Positions 16,501 through 24,861 are shown, counted from the first letter of the stretch. The stretch: DNA of 38,454 bases from Bacteroidota bacterium (GCA_016124275.1 WGOA01000081.1:1-38454), one strand, 5' to 3'. Notes: a model not told the origin generated them from the letters alone. Program-made: numbers and translations.

Positions 16501-17217
16501 AACACAGTTGGCATCGAAGCCTACGATTATCCGGTAAGCGGCGGATCGGGTACGGGTGCCTACACCGTTTCTGTAGGTGAAAGCGGCTGCGGCTGGATCA
16601 TTAACAACGGCGAAGGCATTATCGGAGAGAGCGTCATTCTGGACATTGATGCCCTTCAACACGCCATGGACCGCGGCGATCCGGACGATGTTCACCCCAA
16701 CCGCTTTGATGGCAACGGCGCAGCCTTTGACGTTTGCTATTACAATAACCTGCCAGCGGCCACTACGGTCTATGCGCAGGGAAACTACTGGGGCGATAAC
16801 GGACTAGGAAACTACAGCTACCTTGGCAACTATCTGTCCAACGAAATCACCACATACCTGGCTTCCTGCAAAGGTCCGGTAACGGTCCAGGACTTTTTCT
16901 TCCAAACCAGCCTACCGCTGAACTGCGAATGCCCGGATTGCACAGGCAGAAAGGCCAATCCCAACAATCCAGGCAATGAACATTCGTTCAATGTGTTCCC
17001 TAATCCTACCACGGGGTGGTGCACGGTTGAGTCATCGATGACGTTTGATAAAGTTGAACTATTTAACGCAAAAGGACAGTTGCTTCAGCGTCTGGAGCAT
17101 CTTGACACAGGAAGTTATCCTGTGCTGATCAACACCGATAGCGAAGAACTGGTGCACATCTTGGTCACTTTCCAGGGCGGTCATCGGGCATTGCAGCAGG
17201 TTACGGTTATAAAGTAG
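13546..17217 (+). CDS. Secreted HEXXH metallopeptidase with beta-helix region and T9SS sorting domain (5' end frameshifted off)
   Basis: The frame is 1223 codons from a nominal GTG at 13546, but it is open upstream past the frameshift; the natural start is at 13260. A zinc-peptidase-like domain contains THELNH (HEXXH, bases 14017-14031), then GAGQWALPGVAHCHGM and NGWDRLHLGW. That order resembles M6-like secreted peptidases. Residues from about 520 to 1110 are strand-rich, with repeating patterns such as EGGGTLVSNGITIE and N-N-I-Y turns of a parallel beta-helix. A short Cys cluster (CECPDC) follows, and the end is a T9SS type A domain with NVFPNPTTGWCTVE. Base composition changes inside the gene near 15040, which suggests two origins. 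The substrate is unknown. Confidence 0.8.
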   Translation: MGYPNKYVSKYYKDMSMGNLDVVGNYHDQMITIQVTDLPVPSEPKNLVDASTNVINEMNARYAASGSLNLSDGPRNDFSSFDNFTTGACLNKLNTNSHIDVLFIIWRNHVGIGDGLCAKGSVGGVSSSSTTFLGQNGVSLVGKFVACSFFNLTGIFTHELNHPFIGDNNSHIGSGAGQWALPGVAHCHGMLTSGSTNLCNGWDRLHLGWHGYDNLSLETRKHFLISAKSVSDTELHSDFSNFSSLPASVTLRLRDFVKTGDVLRIKLPHFNHQPPYNLYPKNQYIWIANHQNLSEFDSTVFDCSPWDQGLQAYIQVGKDIHYDSSDAYVVIGNESLVQTPNALGNFMYKLSFEGNFDDNILLDDVQSIVGVDDCLFPGLQTAPVDQLNSLPNAFTGNSDLFRIPNTTNADVLDGVPRLTYSDFNVNFTKVKTAPGPSLNWKPFDFGDAEDVFSRMPGSSFPVDILSVATNPAPVPILTLRSKFSTGDRFPPPYSSSVPLWENRKIFLNGIRVQLMNVIPNSEVGGNDYEVKITFNDYKVRDDVRWCGDIVLKNDGAFLPNMKILGGNTVLLDRGTAPTFHIATLEPTDGQYYFTTRTRLAVQGGATLTTEPNSRSDIKKASSLQIDDGIVVNQGEIHVYDHSEFTVEAQGLAQLEDFSRVFIHSGGTMSIKADGELLMPSKALIVVEDGGTLRFESGSIVTIGPQSKIRIEGGGTLVSNGITIEFPGPGIGGIDVLPFGTIATESNHDFRMNGRGCLHYYKDAVIAVNGTGKFILTGVSKNSPMLGLYQDAVLRFVQTEVNLTDLTVLYWSDSRLVLEQNRTSITGVLFKEHVGATALPLLMINNTVATLDRVTIKNFGTHFSVEDFSAAPGNSMVFEDCLFENARDVGVALFDCAGPILFDHTQINAAANTVWGLEAHNCLDITLAYCLIDEFDGTVTPSTPSGVYADRVGRLELLATQVTQNTIGIYAHQSNIKVNNGSIIDENTVGIEAYDYPVSGGSGTGAYTVSVGESGCGWIINNGEGIIGESVILDIDALQHAMDRGDPDDVHPNRFDGNGAAFDVCYYNNLPAATTVYAQGNYWGDNGLGNYSYLGNYLSNEITTYLASCKGPVTVQDFFFQTSLPLNCECPDCTGRKANPNNPGNEHSFNVFPNPTTGWCTVESSMTFDKVELFNAKGQLLQRLEHLDTGSYPVLINTDSEELVHILVTFQGGHRALQQVTVIK

Positions 17218-17270
17218 TCCCACGATATAACCTGTTCAGCGATGCGTTGGCTGCGGATGGTTCCTTCCGT

Positions 17271-17915
17271 TTAAACCAGCCAGCGGTCAAGGGCCAGGTT
17301 GGCGGCGAAGAAGAGCGCGAGGATAAAGTAGGTGCGGGTGGCCACGGGGTTGAGCGTTTTAGGCAGGAGCAGGTGATAGGCCAGCTGCGCAATCAATGCC
17401 GTTGCAAACCAACCGGCGTAGTTGCGCAATGGTGGATGGCCGCCGGCCCATTGCCAAAGGTCAAAGCGGATGGCAAAAGGCTCCAATAGGGCATCCATGC
17501 CCACCATAAGCAGCGCGCCGGAGACCACCCGGAAGCCAAGGCCGGGATCCACTTTGCGGGCAACAAATCCGGCGCAATAGGTAAGCGTAACCCAATTCAG
17601 CCCTATAACGATGGGCACAGTCATGATGCTCAGCCCTAGATTGTCGCTGTAGGCGTATGCGCCGAAAATGGCGTGCGTCCGCACTCCGATGATTTCTACG
17701 CCAAGCCCCAGTAAAAAAACACCTCCAACGAAATAGCCAAATGCCGGATTCCATTTGCTGTGCAGCGATAAGACAATGCAAAACAGGAATACCAGGTTGA
17801 CCCAAATGAGCGGAACAAAGTCACTCTCGAAGCGCGGAATATTAAGCCCGATCAATCCCACAACGTGCAGGAGAATCAAAACGTAGATGGCTGCGCGCTC
17901 CTGAAGTTTGGTCAT
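17271..17915 (-). CDS. cruF: Carotenoid biosynthesis membrane protein, CruF-like
   Basis: The chosen ATG at 17915 gives 214 residues with about 6-7 membrane helices. The frame is open to 17945, but only with a TTG start. It has family-typical pieces: RFESDFVPLIWVNL, the polar HAIFGAYAYSDNLG, the acidic MDALLEPFAIRFDLWQW, and RNYAGWF. CruF proteins (DUF422) are carotenoid hydratases that add water at the psi end of gamma-carotene or related C40 molecules. It is 76 bases downstream of the CrtD-like gene on the same strand, which gives a hydratase/desaturase pair as in pathways to 1'-hydroxy, 3',4'-didehydro carotenoids such as saproxanthin or myxol. The exact substrate is an inference. Confidence 0.82.
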   Translation of the reverse strand: MTKLQERAAIYVLILLHVVGLIGLNIPRFESDFVPLIWVNLVFLFCIVLSLHSKWNPAFGYFVGGVFLLGLGVEIIGVRTHAIFGAYAYSDNLGLSIMTVPIVIGLNWVTLTYCAGFVARKVDPGLGFRVVSGALLMVGMDALLEPFAIRFDLWQWAGGHPPLRNYAGWFATALIAQLAYHLLLPKTLNPVATRTYFILALFFAANLALDRWLV

Positions 17916-17990
17916 GGTCAAGATGTTGGTCAAAAAGCTGGACAAATATAAAGGAACTTTAAATAAACAAACAAATTCCTTGGCTTACGC

Positions 17991-19505
17991 TCAAAACGCC
18001 CGGCTTTGTTGGCGTCGCAGCACTTGCTCGTCAACAATGTGCGCTGACAACAAACAAAGCGGTATGCCGCCCCCCGGATGGACGCTCCCCCCGCAAAAGT
18101 ACAGACCGGGAAGTTTACGGCTGAAATTTGGGTGCCGGAGGAAGGCGGCAAAGCGGTTGTCGCTGCTGTTGCCGTAAAGCGCCCCCAGGTGGCTGGAGGT
18201 CCTGGCTTGTATGTCGCGTGGATCCAGGTGAAACTCGCTGCGGATGTGCGGGGCTACCGGCTCGCCGAGCACGCGCTCAACTTTGCGCAGGATGGCGGTC
18301 CGGGCATCCCGAACGATCGTGTCCCAATCCTGGCCGGCCAGGTGCGGCACGTTGATCATGGCGAACCAGTTTTCGCCGCCTGCAGGAGCGTCATCAGGCT
18401 CGGCCTTGCTGGAGATGTAGAGGTACACCGTGGGGTCAGGGCACAGGGTTTTGGTTTCGGTCAGGTGCCTGAATTCAGCCGGATAATCGGCACTGAACAG
18501 AATATTGTGCACGTCCAGTGCCGGATATTGCCGGTCCATGCCCCAATAAAAGATGAGGGCAGCCGTAGAACGGGGTTGGTTCAATATGCGGCTGGGGTGG
18601 CGGAGTTCCGGGAGAAGCTGGCGGTAGGTGGGTACAACATCCATGTTGCTGACTACCACATCCGCCGGGTGGTCGGCTCCGCCCGCCCGAACCCCGACCG
18701 CCAGATGGCGCCCGAACCGCTGCCTGCGGGTCAGGATTTTTTCCACCGGTGTTTCAAAGCGAAATTGCACGCCGCGCTCCAGGGCTAACTGATGCAACGC
18801 GGTAACCAGGCTGCGCATGCCTCCTTGTAAAAAGTAGGCGCCCATGTTGTGCTCCAAATGGCCAATGACGTTAAGGGTAGCCGGGGCTTTGTACGGGCTG
18901 GAGCCGTTGTACGTAGCGTATCGGTTAAAAAGCTGCACGCTGTTTGGCTTATTGAACATTTGTTCATTTGCCCGGTGCATAGTTTGAAAGGCACCCAGGT
19001 GCGGCAAGCCAGCCAGCGTTTTGAGCCAGGGCGCGCGCCAATAGGTGCGCCAGTCGTGCAGGGAGGAGCGCAGAAAGATGGGCTCCGTGAGGTCGTACAG
19101 GCGGCGTGCCTGGGCCAGGTAGCGGTGAATGTTTTCAGCGGGCTCGCCCAGTACCTCCTCAAACTCCCGGGCCATCTGCTCAGGGTCGGCCCAAGCGTTC
19201 AGCACTTTTCCATCGGCAAAAAAGTAGCGGCAGATGGTGTCCAGCTTCCGGTAGCCGTAATACGCAGCAGGATCAGCACCGGCGTCGCGGAACAATTCAT
19301 CCAGGGCTTCGGGCAGGGTAAAAAGGCTGGGACCGAGGTCAAACCTGTACGGACCGTCGCGGTGCTCCCCGACTTTTCCTCCGGCACAAGCAGCCGCTTC
19401 AAAGACGCAGACCTTATGCCCGCGCGCAGCCAGCCGAATGGCGCTGGCCAGACCGGCAACCCCGGAACCGATGATGGCTACATTCTTGGGCGCGTTGGCG
19501 GCCAT
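17991..19505 (-). CDS. crtD: Carotenoid desaturase of the CrtI family, probably CrtD (1-hydroxycarotenoid 3,4-desaturase)
   Basis: A protein of 504 residues from ATG 19505. The first segment is the FAD dinucleotide fold, VAIIGSGVAGLASAIRLAARG, followed by VFEAAACAGGKV. The middle has the CrtI pattern DLGPSLFTLPEALDELF, and the end has LYFCGGSVHPGGGIPLCLLS, which is the FAD-binding signature of phytoene desaturases. The frame is open further upstream to 19628, but that part overlaps the deaminase gene. CrtI and CrtD look alike. The neighbour CruF argues for CrtD, which puts a 3,4 double bond into hydroxylated carotenoids. It begins 4 bases after the deaminase stop. Confidence 0.9.
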   Translation of the reverse strand: MAANAPKNVAIIGSGVAGLASAIRLAARGHKVCVFEAAACAGGKVGEHRDGPYRFDLGPSLFTLPEALDELFRDAGADPAAYYGYRKLDTICRYFFADGKVLNAWADPEQMAREFEEVLGEPAENIHRYLAQARRLYDLTEPIFLRSSLHDWRTYWRAPWLKTLAGLPHLGAFQTMHRANEQMFNKPNSVQLFNRYATYNGSSPYKAPATLNVIGHLEHNMGAYFLQGGMRSLVTALHQLALERGVQFRFETPVEKILTRRQRFGRHLAVGVRAGGADHPADVVVSNMDVVPTYRQLLPELRHPSRILNQPRSTAALIFYWGMDRQYPALDVHNILFSADYPAEFRHLTETKTLCPDPTVYLYISSKAEPDDAPAGGENWFAMINVPHLAGQDWDTIVRDARTAILRKVERVLGEPVAPHIRSEFHLDPRDIQARTSSHLGALYGNSSDNRFAAFLRHPNFSRKLPGLYFCGGSVHPGGGIPLCLLSAHIVDEQVLRRQQSRAF

Positions 19506-19509
19506 GCAG

Positions 19510-20013
19510 TTATTCGCCCTTGTCTTCTTCCTGGTCTGCGTGCAAATCCTGTCCGGTGGCTTTTCCGGTTTCTTTTCCGGTATCCTCCCCGATGTCTTCG
19601 CCCCAGAGCGCTGGGTTGGCGGCAGCAAAATGCTCCATCATGCTGGCGCATTCGTCCAGGTCAAGGTCGGTAACCTGAACATCGTGATCCAACATAAGTT
19701 CAGCAGCTCCGGTAAAGGTGCGGCTCTCGCCGACAATAACTTCTTTTATGCCGAATTGCACCACCGCACCTGCGCAGAGGTAGCAGGGCATGAGAGTAGA
19801 ATAGAGCACCGCCCCCTGGTAGGAGCCAATTCTTCCGGCGTTGCGCAGGCAATCAATCTCCGCATGGGCCATGGGGTCGCCTTGTTGGACCCGACGATTG
19901 TGGCCGCGGCCAACAATTTTGCCGTCCTTGACCAGCACGGATCCAATGGGGATTCCCCCTTCAGCAAGGCCCTGGCGGGCTTCTTCTATGGCGGCGAGCA
20001 TAAATTTATCCAT
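19510..20013 (-). CDS. Nucleoside/cytosine deaminase, yeast Fcy1-like
   Basis: A protein of 167 residues from ATG 20013, with a frame that opens further upstream only with a TTG. The zinc site has HAEID (residues 50-54, catalytic Glu at 52) and PCYLC (76-80). Pattern words GGIPIGSVL, GRGHN, YSTLMPCYLC, VVGE-like IVGES and the end ALWGEDIGE match yeast cytosine deaminase Fcy1 better than bacterial CodA, which belongs to another fold. It should turn cytosine or a related base into uracil. A Lys/Glu/Asp-rich tail of about 25 residues follows the domain. It lies between the small membrane-protein gene and crtD, a few bases from each. No link with carotenoids is known. Confidence 0.88.
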   Translation of the reverse strand: MDKFMLAAIEEARQGLAEGGIPIGSVLVKDGKIVGRGHNRRVQQGDPMAHAEIDCLRNAGRIGSYQGAVLYSTLMPCYLCAGAVVQFGIKEVIVGESRTFTGAAELMLDHDVQVTDLDLDECASMMEHFAAANPALWGEDIGEDTGKETGKATGQDLHADQEEDKGE

Positions 20014-20024
20014 AAAGAGCAAGT

Positions 20025-20552
20025 TCAAGGGGCTTGATCCAACACATACCAATGCTCATCCATCTTGCGAACCTGTCCGGGAAGAGCGGATGCCGTTTGG
20101 GGGTTTGCCGTATAGTACAGCCAACTGTCTTTGCCCAGCCGAAACTCCAGTTGCCCTGGCGCGGGTGCGTGCATTTCGCGCAAACCAAGCTCCGGAATCT
20201 TGCGCATGACGCGCTTCATGTAGGGCGAAAGGGAGTCAAAAGGAACGCCAAGCGCAATGGGTTCGCCACTGAGCCGGTGAAAATCATAGCGCGCTTTGTG
20301 GTAGCGTTTAGCCGTGAAGGGGTCGCACGTAATGACGGAATCGCGGGTAGCAAGGCGAAGGGTCAGGGTTTCATCCTCCCAGGTCAATTCGCCACCATCC
20401 AGGTGGTTCACCAGATTGCTGGAAACCAGGCGGTAGTAAAAACTCTTGGACCGGACATCGTCGTAATAGAACCAGCCTACCAGCGCAAGGAGCGTCGGCA
20501 GCAGGAGCGACAACAACAGAAAGCGAAAGACGTAGGGGCTCATGCGGGCCAT
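20025..20552 (-). CDS. Hypothetical protein with an N-terminal membrane anchor
   Basis: A protein of 175 residues. One hydrophobic helix at about residues 8-27 follows a basic start (MARMSPYVFRF), and the rest is soluble and rich in charged and aromatic residues, e.g. FYYRLVSSNLVNHLDGGELTW. I recognise no family. Its stop is 11 bases from the deaminase ATG, so the two are probably cotranscribed with crtD and cruF. The codon use and length support a real gene. A second Met (residue 4) is a possible start. Confidence 0.7.
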   Translation of the reverse strand: MARMSPYVFRFLLLSLLLPTLLALVGWFYYDDVRSKSFYYRLVSSNLVNHLDGGELTWEDETLTLRLATRDSVITCDPFTAKRYHKARYDFHRLSGEPIALGVPFDSLSPYMKRVMRKIPELGLREMHAPAPGQLEFRLGKDSWLYYTANPQTASALPGQVRKMDEHWYVLDQAP

Positions 20553-20659
20553 AGGAAATAGCGAAGACCGGAAAGGTACGCAAGGGTGCTGAAATCCTGT
20601 ACGAGCGCGGGGGTGCTTTGGAAAACTCCGGCCATGCGGCCCTCACCCCTACAATGCGG

Positions 20660-21784
20660 TCAGGGTTCGTAGCTGTAGCGCCTGATCACCTCCAACACTT
20701 CGTTGTCTATGTACTTGCGGTTTTCCGTAATCCGCCCATCGGGACCGTAGCGCCAGTCTTCAATGAGGGCGTTGAACAGGTCGCGCCGTTCGCGCTTGAC
20801 CAACTGCCCTTGCTCGTTGTAGAAGTACACTTCACTGAGGTTGTTGACTTTGATGTTTCTGCGCACCGCAATCTTTTCTCCCTGAAGCTCCAATTCTGTT
20901 TTAAAAACGGGCTCCACAGCCTGATCGACCGTGTTGACCACACGCGCCAGTTTCACTTCGCCATGATCGCCGTATTGAAAATCCCAAACCAGCATAACAG
21001 AATCAACGCGGTTGCCGTTTTTCAGGGAGCGCACGCGGTTCTTGTTGTCGTAGAAAAAGTCGTCTTCTTCTACGAGGTTGCGCAATTGGTCGTACAGTTC
21101 GGCGCGCGATACCCGGCCCTGGTCATCGTAAAAGAATTTGTAGCGCTGAAAGACATCTTCTGAAGGCGAAAGACTGAATGGATTGAGGTACTCCAGGAAC
21201 AGCCGCTCCGACCAGTTGAAATAGAAATGGCGGGGACCGTAAGCCATGAAACGCGCATCGTGCATTTTCAGGCCGTCTTCATCGTCGCGAAACTGCCAGC
21301 TTTGGTACTCGGGCAACTTGCGAACGAACATGGCTTCGTCGCTGAGCCTGCCTTGTTCATCGTACACCCGGATCCATTGGGAAATCAGCTTGCCTTCGTG
21401 GTCAAAGGAGGTTTCCTCGGTTTTGCGACCCTGGGCATCGTATTTATGCTTCCAGGTATAAATAAATTCCATGCTGTCGTTCACGCGGTGAATCCGCTCG
21501 ACTAAATCGCCCTGATCGTTGTACCGAAAGTTGACGCGCTGGCTGTTGCCTTCTTTTGAATCCAACACGGCCAGCAAGGGCTGGCCCTTTGCATTGTGCC
21601 AGACTTCCTGAGTTGACCAAACCTCCGCAGCGTCCTGATTGCCTTCCGGGAACCAGGTTTCCTCAATTTTAGTCTTTTCCTGCTGTTTCCAGAGGATGGG
21701 CAATTGCGCTTTGGCTGGCAACACCGGGAACAGGAGGCCAAGGACCAAAACGGTTAACAGGCTATTTTTCATGAGGCGTTTCAT
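20660..21784 (-). CDS. Exported protein with YD/RHS-like repeats
   Basis: ATG at 21784 gives 374 residues with a signal peptide ending PAKAQ (about residue 24). The rest carries short repeats of the pattern Y-D-x-Q-G-R or Y-N-D-Q-G, e.g. YNDQGDLVERI, YDAQGRKTEETS, YDEQGRLSDEA, YDDQGRVSRAE and YNEQGQLVKRE, spaced by about 20-60 residues. YD-type repeats form beta-structured shells in RHS and teneurin proteins and are frequent in secreted Bacteroidota proteins of unknown role. No T9SS domain is seen at the C-terminus, so it may stay in the periplasm or outer membrane. It is followed on the same strand by the small membrane-protein gene. Confidence 0.78.
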   Translation of the reverse strand: MKRLMKNSLLTVLVLGLLFPVLPAKAQLPILWKQQEKTKIEETWFPEGNQDAAEVWSTQEVWHNAKGQPLLAVLDSKEGNSQRVNFRYNDQGDLVERIHRVNDSMEFIYTWKHKYDAQGRKTEETSFDHEGKLISQWIRVYDEQGRLSDEAMFVRKLPEYQSWQFRDDEDGLKMHDARFMAYGPRHFYFNWSERLFLEYLNPFSLSPSEDVFQRYKFFYDDQGRVSRAELYDQLRNLVEEDDFFYDNKNRVRSLKNGNRVDSVMLVWDFQYGDHGEVKLARVVNTVDQAVEPVFKTELELQGEKIAVRRNIKVNNLSEVYFYNEQGQLVKRERRDLFNALIEDWRYGPDGRITENRKYIDNEVLEVIRRYSYEP

Positions 21785-22059
21785 TGCAAAAGTTGTGCCG
21801 GAACAGGGGGGCAAATTTACGCGATAAGTGCCTGACCTGCGCCGTTTTATTGACGAGAAGCCCCGTTAAGCGGCACTTTCAAAAAAGTTGGGCTTCCGCA
21901 CCTTGTGTATAAACTAAATATTATGCGCAACAAACTGGTTATAAACAATTTATGCAGAAATTTATTTAGAGTTATAAGGGCTTATCAAAACGCCGTATCC
22001 TTAAAGGCTGCTTATAGCATCAATTTAATCTTTTAGAAGCCCTCTAAACCTGTTTGATC

Positions 22060-24753
22060 ATGCAAAAGTTTACGCTCTTGGCCACTTGTGCCCTTCTGTC
22101 AGCTTCGCTGGCGCAAGGACAGTTGAGTGAGCCAGGCACCCCAAAAAGTTTTGTCACCAAGTCGCTTACAGCATCCATCCCAACGGTGGTGCTCCCCGCC
22201 TTGGATATCAAAACAATTGAAGAACAAGACCTGCGCGAGGAAGCAGAGGGGCTTGCTCCGCGTTTTGGCTACCCGCACCAGGTTAACTACACCTTGGACA
22301 ACGCTGGTATTTGGGAAGAATACCCCGATGGGGGTCGGGTCTGGCGCTTGAAAGTCACTTCTCCCGGAGCCCTTTCGCTCAATTTTTTGTTTGATAACTG
22401 GTTTATGCCCGCGGGTGGTCAGTTCTATGTCTACAGCGCTAACCATCGACATGTTATCGGCGCTTTTACCGAGCGCAACAACAAGCAGGATGGCGTTTTT
22501 GCCACCGGTCTGGTGTACGGTGACGAAGTGGTCCTGGAGTACTACGAGCCCGCAGAAGCCCGGGGAATGGGACGCGTTTCCATTGCAGGGATGGTGCACG
22601 GTTACCGCTATATCTCCGAATTGGTCAATGAAGACCTCATTGAGGAGTCGTTTGGCGATTCCGGCCCGTGCATGGTCAACGTGAACTGCACGCCTGAAGG
22701 CACCAACTGGCAGGACGAAAAGCGCGGCGTGGCCATGATCCTCAGCAGCGGTTTCCGCCTTTGCTCCGGGTCGCTGATCAATACCACCCGGAACGATTGC
22801 ACACCTTACTTTCTCACCGCTGACCATTGTCGCCAGTCGTTCGATGCCATTTCGAACCCGAACATGAACACCTGGTCCTTTTACTGGATGTATGAAAGTC
22901 CTGGTTGCGCCGATGGGTTGGATTTCCTGCCTCCCAGCACCAACGGGGCGGTTATGGTGGCCAACTCCTCTCCTTCTGACTTTGCGCTTTTGCTGCTCAA
23001 TGAGTCGCCGGCAGCCCTTCCGGGGGTTAACCCTTATTTCAATGGCTGGAACGCCAACAACAGCCTCTCTTCCGGGGGCGTAGGCATTCATCATCCCTCC
23101 GGTGACATCAAGAAAATCAACACCCATACAATTGTACCCGCCCTGGATACCTGGGACGGTACCCCCAATACCCACTGGTCTGTGTTTTGGAGTGCCACAG
23201 CCAATGGACACTCCGCTACCGAAGGAGGTTCTTCCGGCTCCCCGCTGTTTGATAACAACAGCCGCATTGTGGGTCAATTGCACGGAGGAAGCTCCCTGAA
23301 CTGCAGCAATCCCGGAGCGGATGAAGGCTTGTATGGCACGATTGCCTATTCGCTGAACAATGCCGGAGCTACCGATGTACGCCGCAAACTTTCGCCCTGG
23401 CTGGACCCGGATGGAACCGGAGCCCTTACGGTGAATGGAACTTATGGCGATTGCAGCAGCGGCTGTTTTTCGCCTTCCGGTTTAGCCGCAGGCTCCGTCA
23501 CGGAAACCAGTGCCTTATTGAGCTGGACGGCAGTAGCGGGTTCGCTCGGCTACAACGTTCGTTACCGCGCAGTGGGTGCTCCTACCTGGATCAATGGCAG
23601 CACAGGCAGTACCAGTATTTCGGTAAGCAGCCTTTCGCCTTGCTTGCAGTATGAATTCCAGGTGGCCAACGTTTGCTCCGGCGAAACCAGCCCATTCTCC
23701 TTGAGTTTCCAATTCCTGACCGATGGCTGTCCTTGCCCCACTTACTGTGCTTCCAGCGGCGGAACCGTGGATGAATTCATTCAGTCGGTGGTGGTTGGTT
23801 CGCTGAACAACGTATCCGGCAACAATGGTGGCTACATCGATTTTACCGGAACATCGGCAACTGCTACTTACCTGCAGAGCACGAGCTACCCGGTAACCCT
23901 GACCCCCGGATATACAAGCACCATCTATGGAGAATGGTTCCGCATCTACATTGACTACAACCAGGATGGGGATTTCACGGATGCGGGGGAATTGGCATAT
24001 GACGCAGGGGGCACCGTTTCTGGTGTACCCGCTACCGGAACCATAACCATTCCCGCTACTGCACTCTCCGGAACCACCGGTATGCGGGTAGTGATGGTAT
24101 GGAACTCGGCCCCAGCTCCGTGCGGAGTCGTAACCTTCGGCGAAACAGAAGACTATTGCGTCACGATCGGCAATCCCGTTACCTGCTCAACAGCAACACC
24201 ACCACAAAGCCCAACATCAAGCGTTGGCGGCAGTTCCGTATCGCTGTCCTGGACCCCGGTTCCGTTGACGGTAGCCTGTCAGGTGCGCGCTACGCGCATT
24301 CTGCCTGCAGGGCCCACGGGAACCCGCAACGTCATTGGCTTTGAAGTTGGCGCTACCAACCTGCCATTCAGCGTGTTGGGCGCTGGCACCACCTGGCAAT
24401 GGCAAGTGCGCTGTGCTTGCAGCACCAGCCCGGTAGCCGCAACAGGATTCTCGGCATTCAATACCTTCAGCGTACCGGTACTTCGCACAGGCGACCTGAG
24501 CGAAAGCCTCACGGTTTACCCCAACCCGGCAGACCAGCAGCTTAACTTACAGTACTACGCCCCTGCAAGCCGTGAAGTGCGCCTTCAAATGACGGATCTT
24601 CTGGGTCGAGTAGTTCTGGTAAGTGCCGCGACCGTTCAGGAAGGGCCCAACAGTCTTGAACTGAACACCAGCAACCTGCCCAGTGGTCACTACCTGGTGC
24701 AACTGCTTGATGCCGATGGAATTGGCAGCTATCCGGTGCACATCGAGCACTAA
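22060..24753 (+). CDS. Secreted trypsin-like serine protease with FnIII and GEVED domains, T9SS cargo
   Basis: The ATG at 22060 gives 897 residues with a signal peptide ending LAQGQ. The S1-type protease shows TADHC (His at about 256), SPSDFALL (Asp about 307) and GGSSGSPLF (Ser about 392). These motifs and the many Cys resemble lysyl endopeptidase-like enzymes; cleavage preference is not proven. A propeptide-like region of about 200 residues precedes it. Next come a fibronectin type III domain (about 470-555), a GEVED domain with YIDYNQDGDFTDAGE and GETEDYC (about 570-715), a second FnIII-like part and a T9SS type A domain with VYPNPADQQLNL. It should be exported over the outer membrane and digest outside proteins. 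Confidence 0.92.
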   Translation: MQKFTLLATCALLSASLAQGQLSEPGTPKSFVTKSLTASIPTVVLPALDIKTIEEQDLREEAEGLAPRFGYPHQVNYTLDNAGIWEEYPDGGRVWRLKVTSPGALSLNFLFDNWFMPAGGQFYVYSANHRHVIGAFTERNNKQDGVFATGLVYGDEVVLEYYEPAEARGMGRVSIAGMVHGYRYISELVNEDLIEESFGDSGPCMVNVNCTPEGTNWQDEKRGVAMILSSGFRLCSGSLINTTRNDCTPYFLTADHCRQSFDAISNPNMNTWSFYWMYESPGCADGLDFLPPSTNGAVMVANSSPSDFALLLLNESPAALPGVNPYFNGWNANNSLSSGGVGIHHPSGDIKKINTHTIVPALDTWDGTPNTHWSVFWSATANGHSATEGGSSGSPLFDNNSRIVGQLHGGSSLNCSNPGADEGLYGTIAYSLNNAGATDVRRKLSPWLDPDGTGALTVNGTYGDCSSGCFSPSGLAAGSVTETSALLSWTAVAGSLGYNVRYRAVGAPTWINGSTGSTSISVSSLSPCLQYEFQVANVCSGETSPFSLSFQFLTDGCPCPTYCASSGGTVDEFIQSVVVGSLNNVSGNNGGYIDFTGTSATATYLQSTSYPVTLTPGYTSTIYGEWFRIYIDYNQDGDFTDAGELAYDAGGTVSGVPATGTITIPATALSGTTGMRVVMVWNSAPAPCGVVTFGETEDYCVTIGNPVTCSTATPPQSPTSSVGGSSVSLSWTPVPLTVACQVRATRILPAGPTGTRNVIGFEVGATNLPFSVLGAGTTWQWQVRCACSTSPVAATGFSAFNTFSVPVLRTGDLSESLTVYPNPADQQLNLQYYAPASREVRLQMTDLLGRVVLVSAATVQEGPNSLELNTSNLPSGHYLVQLLDADGIGSYPVHIEH

Positions 24754-24822
24754 CATCAACGGCACCTAAACAGCGCTTATACAACGTACAAGCGGTTCCC
24801 TTTAAGCGGGAGAGAACGCCTC

Positions 24823-24861
24823 CGAAACCCAAAAGTCAAAGACTTTTGGGTTTCGTTTTTT
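24823..24861 (+). terminator. Intrinsic terminator after the serine protease gene
   Basis: A perfect 15-base stem, CGAAACCCAAAAGTC (24823-24837) with GACTTTTGGGTTTCG (24841-24855), has a loop AAA and is followed by six T. This is a strong rho-independent terminator for the plus strand, 70 bases after the stop. Confidence 0.92.

Noticed and set aside
10632-17217. A complete insertion sequence or integrative element
   Set aside because: No transposase, integrase, terminal inverted repeat or target duplication could be found; only the compositional shift and the duplication remain.
22099-23283. Minus-strand open frame of 394 codons
   Set aside because: It is antisense to the serine protease, whose catalytic motifs and T9SS end show the true frame.
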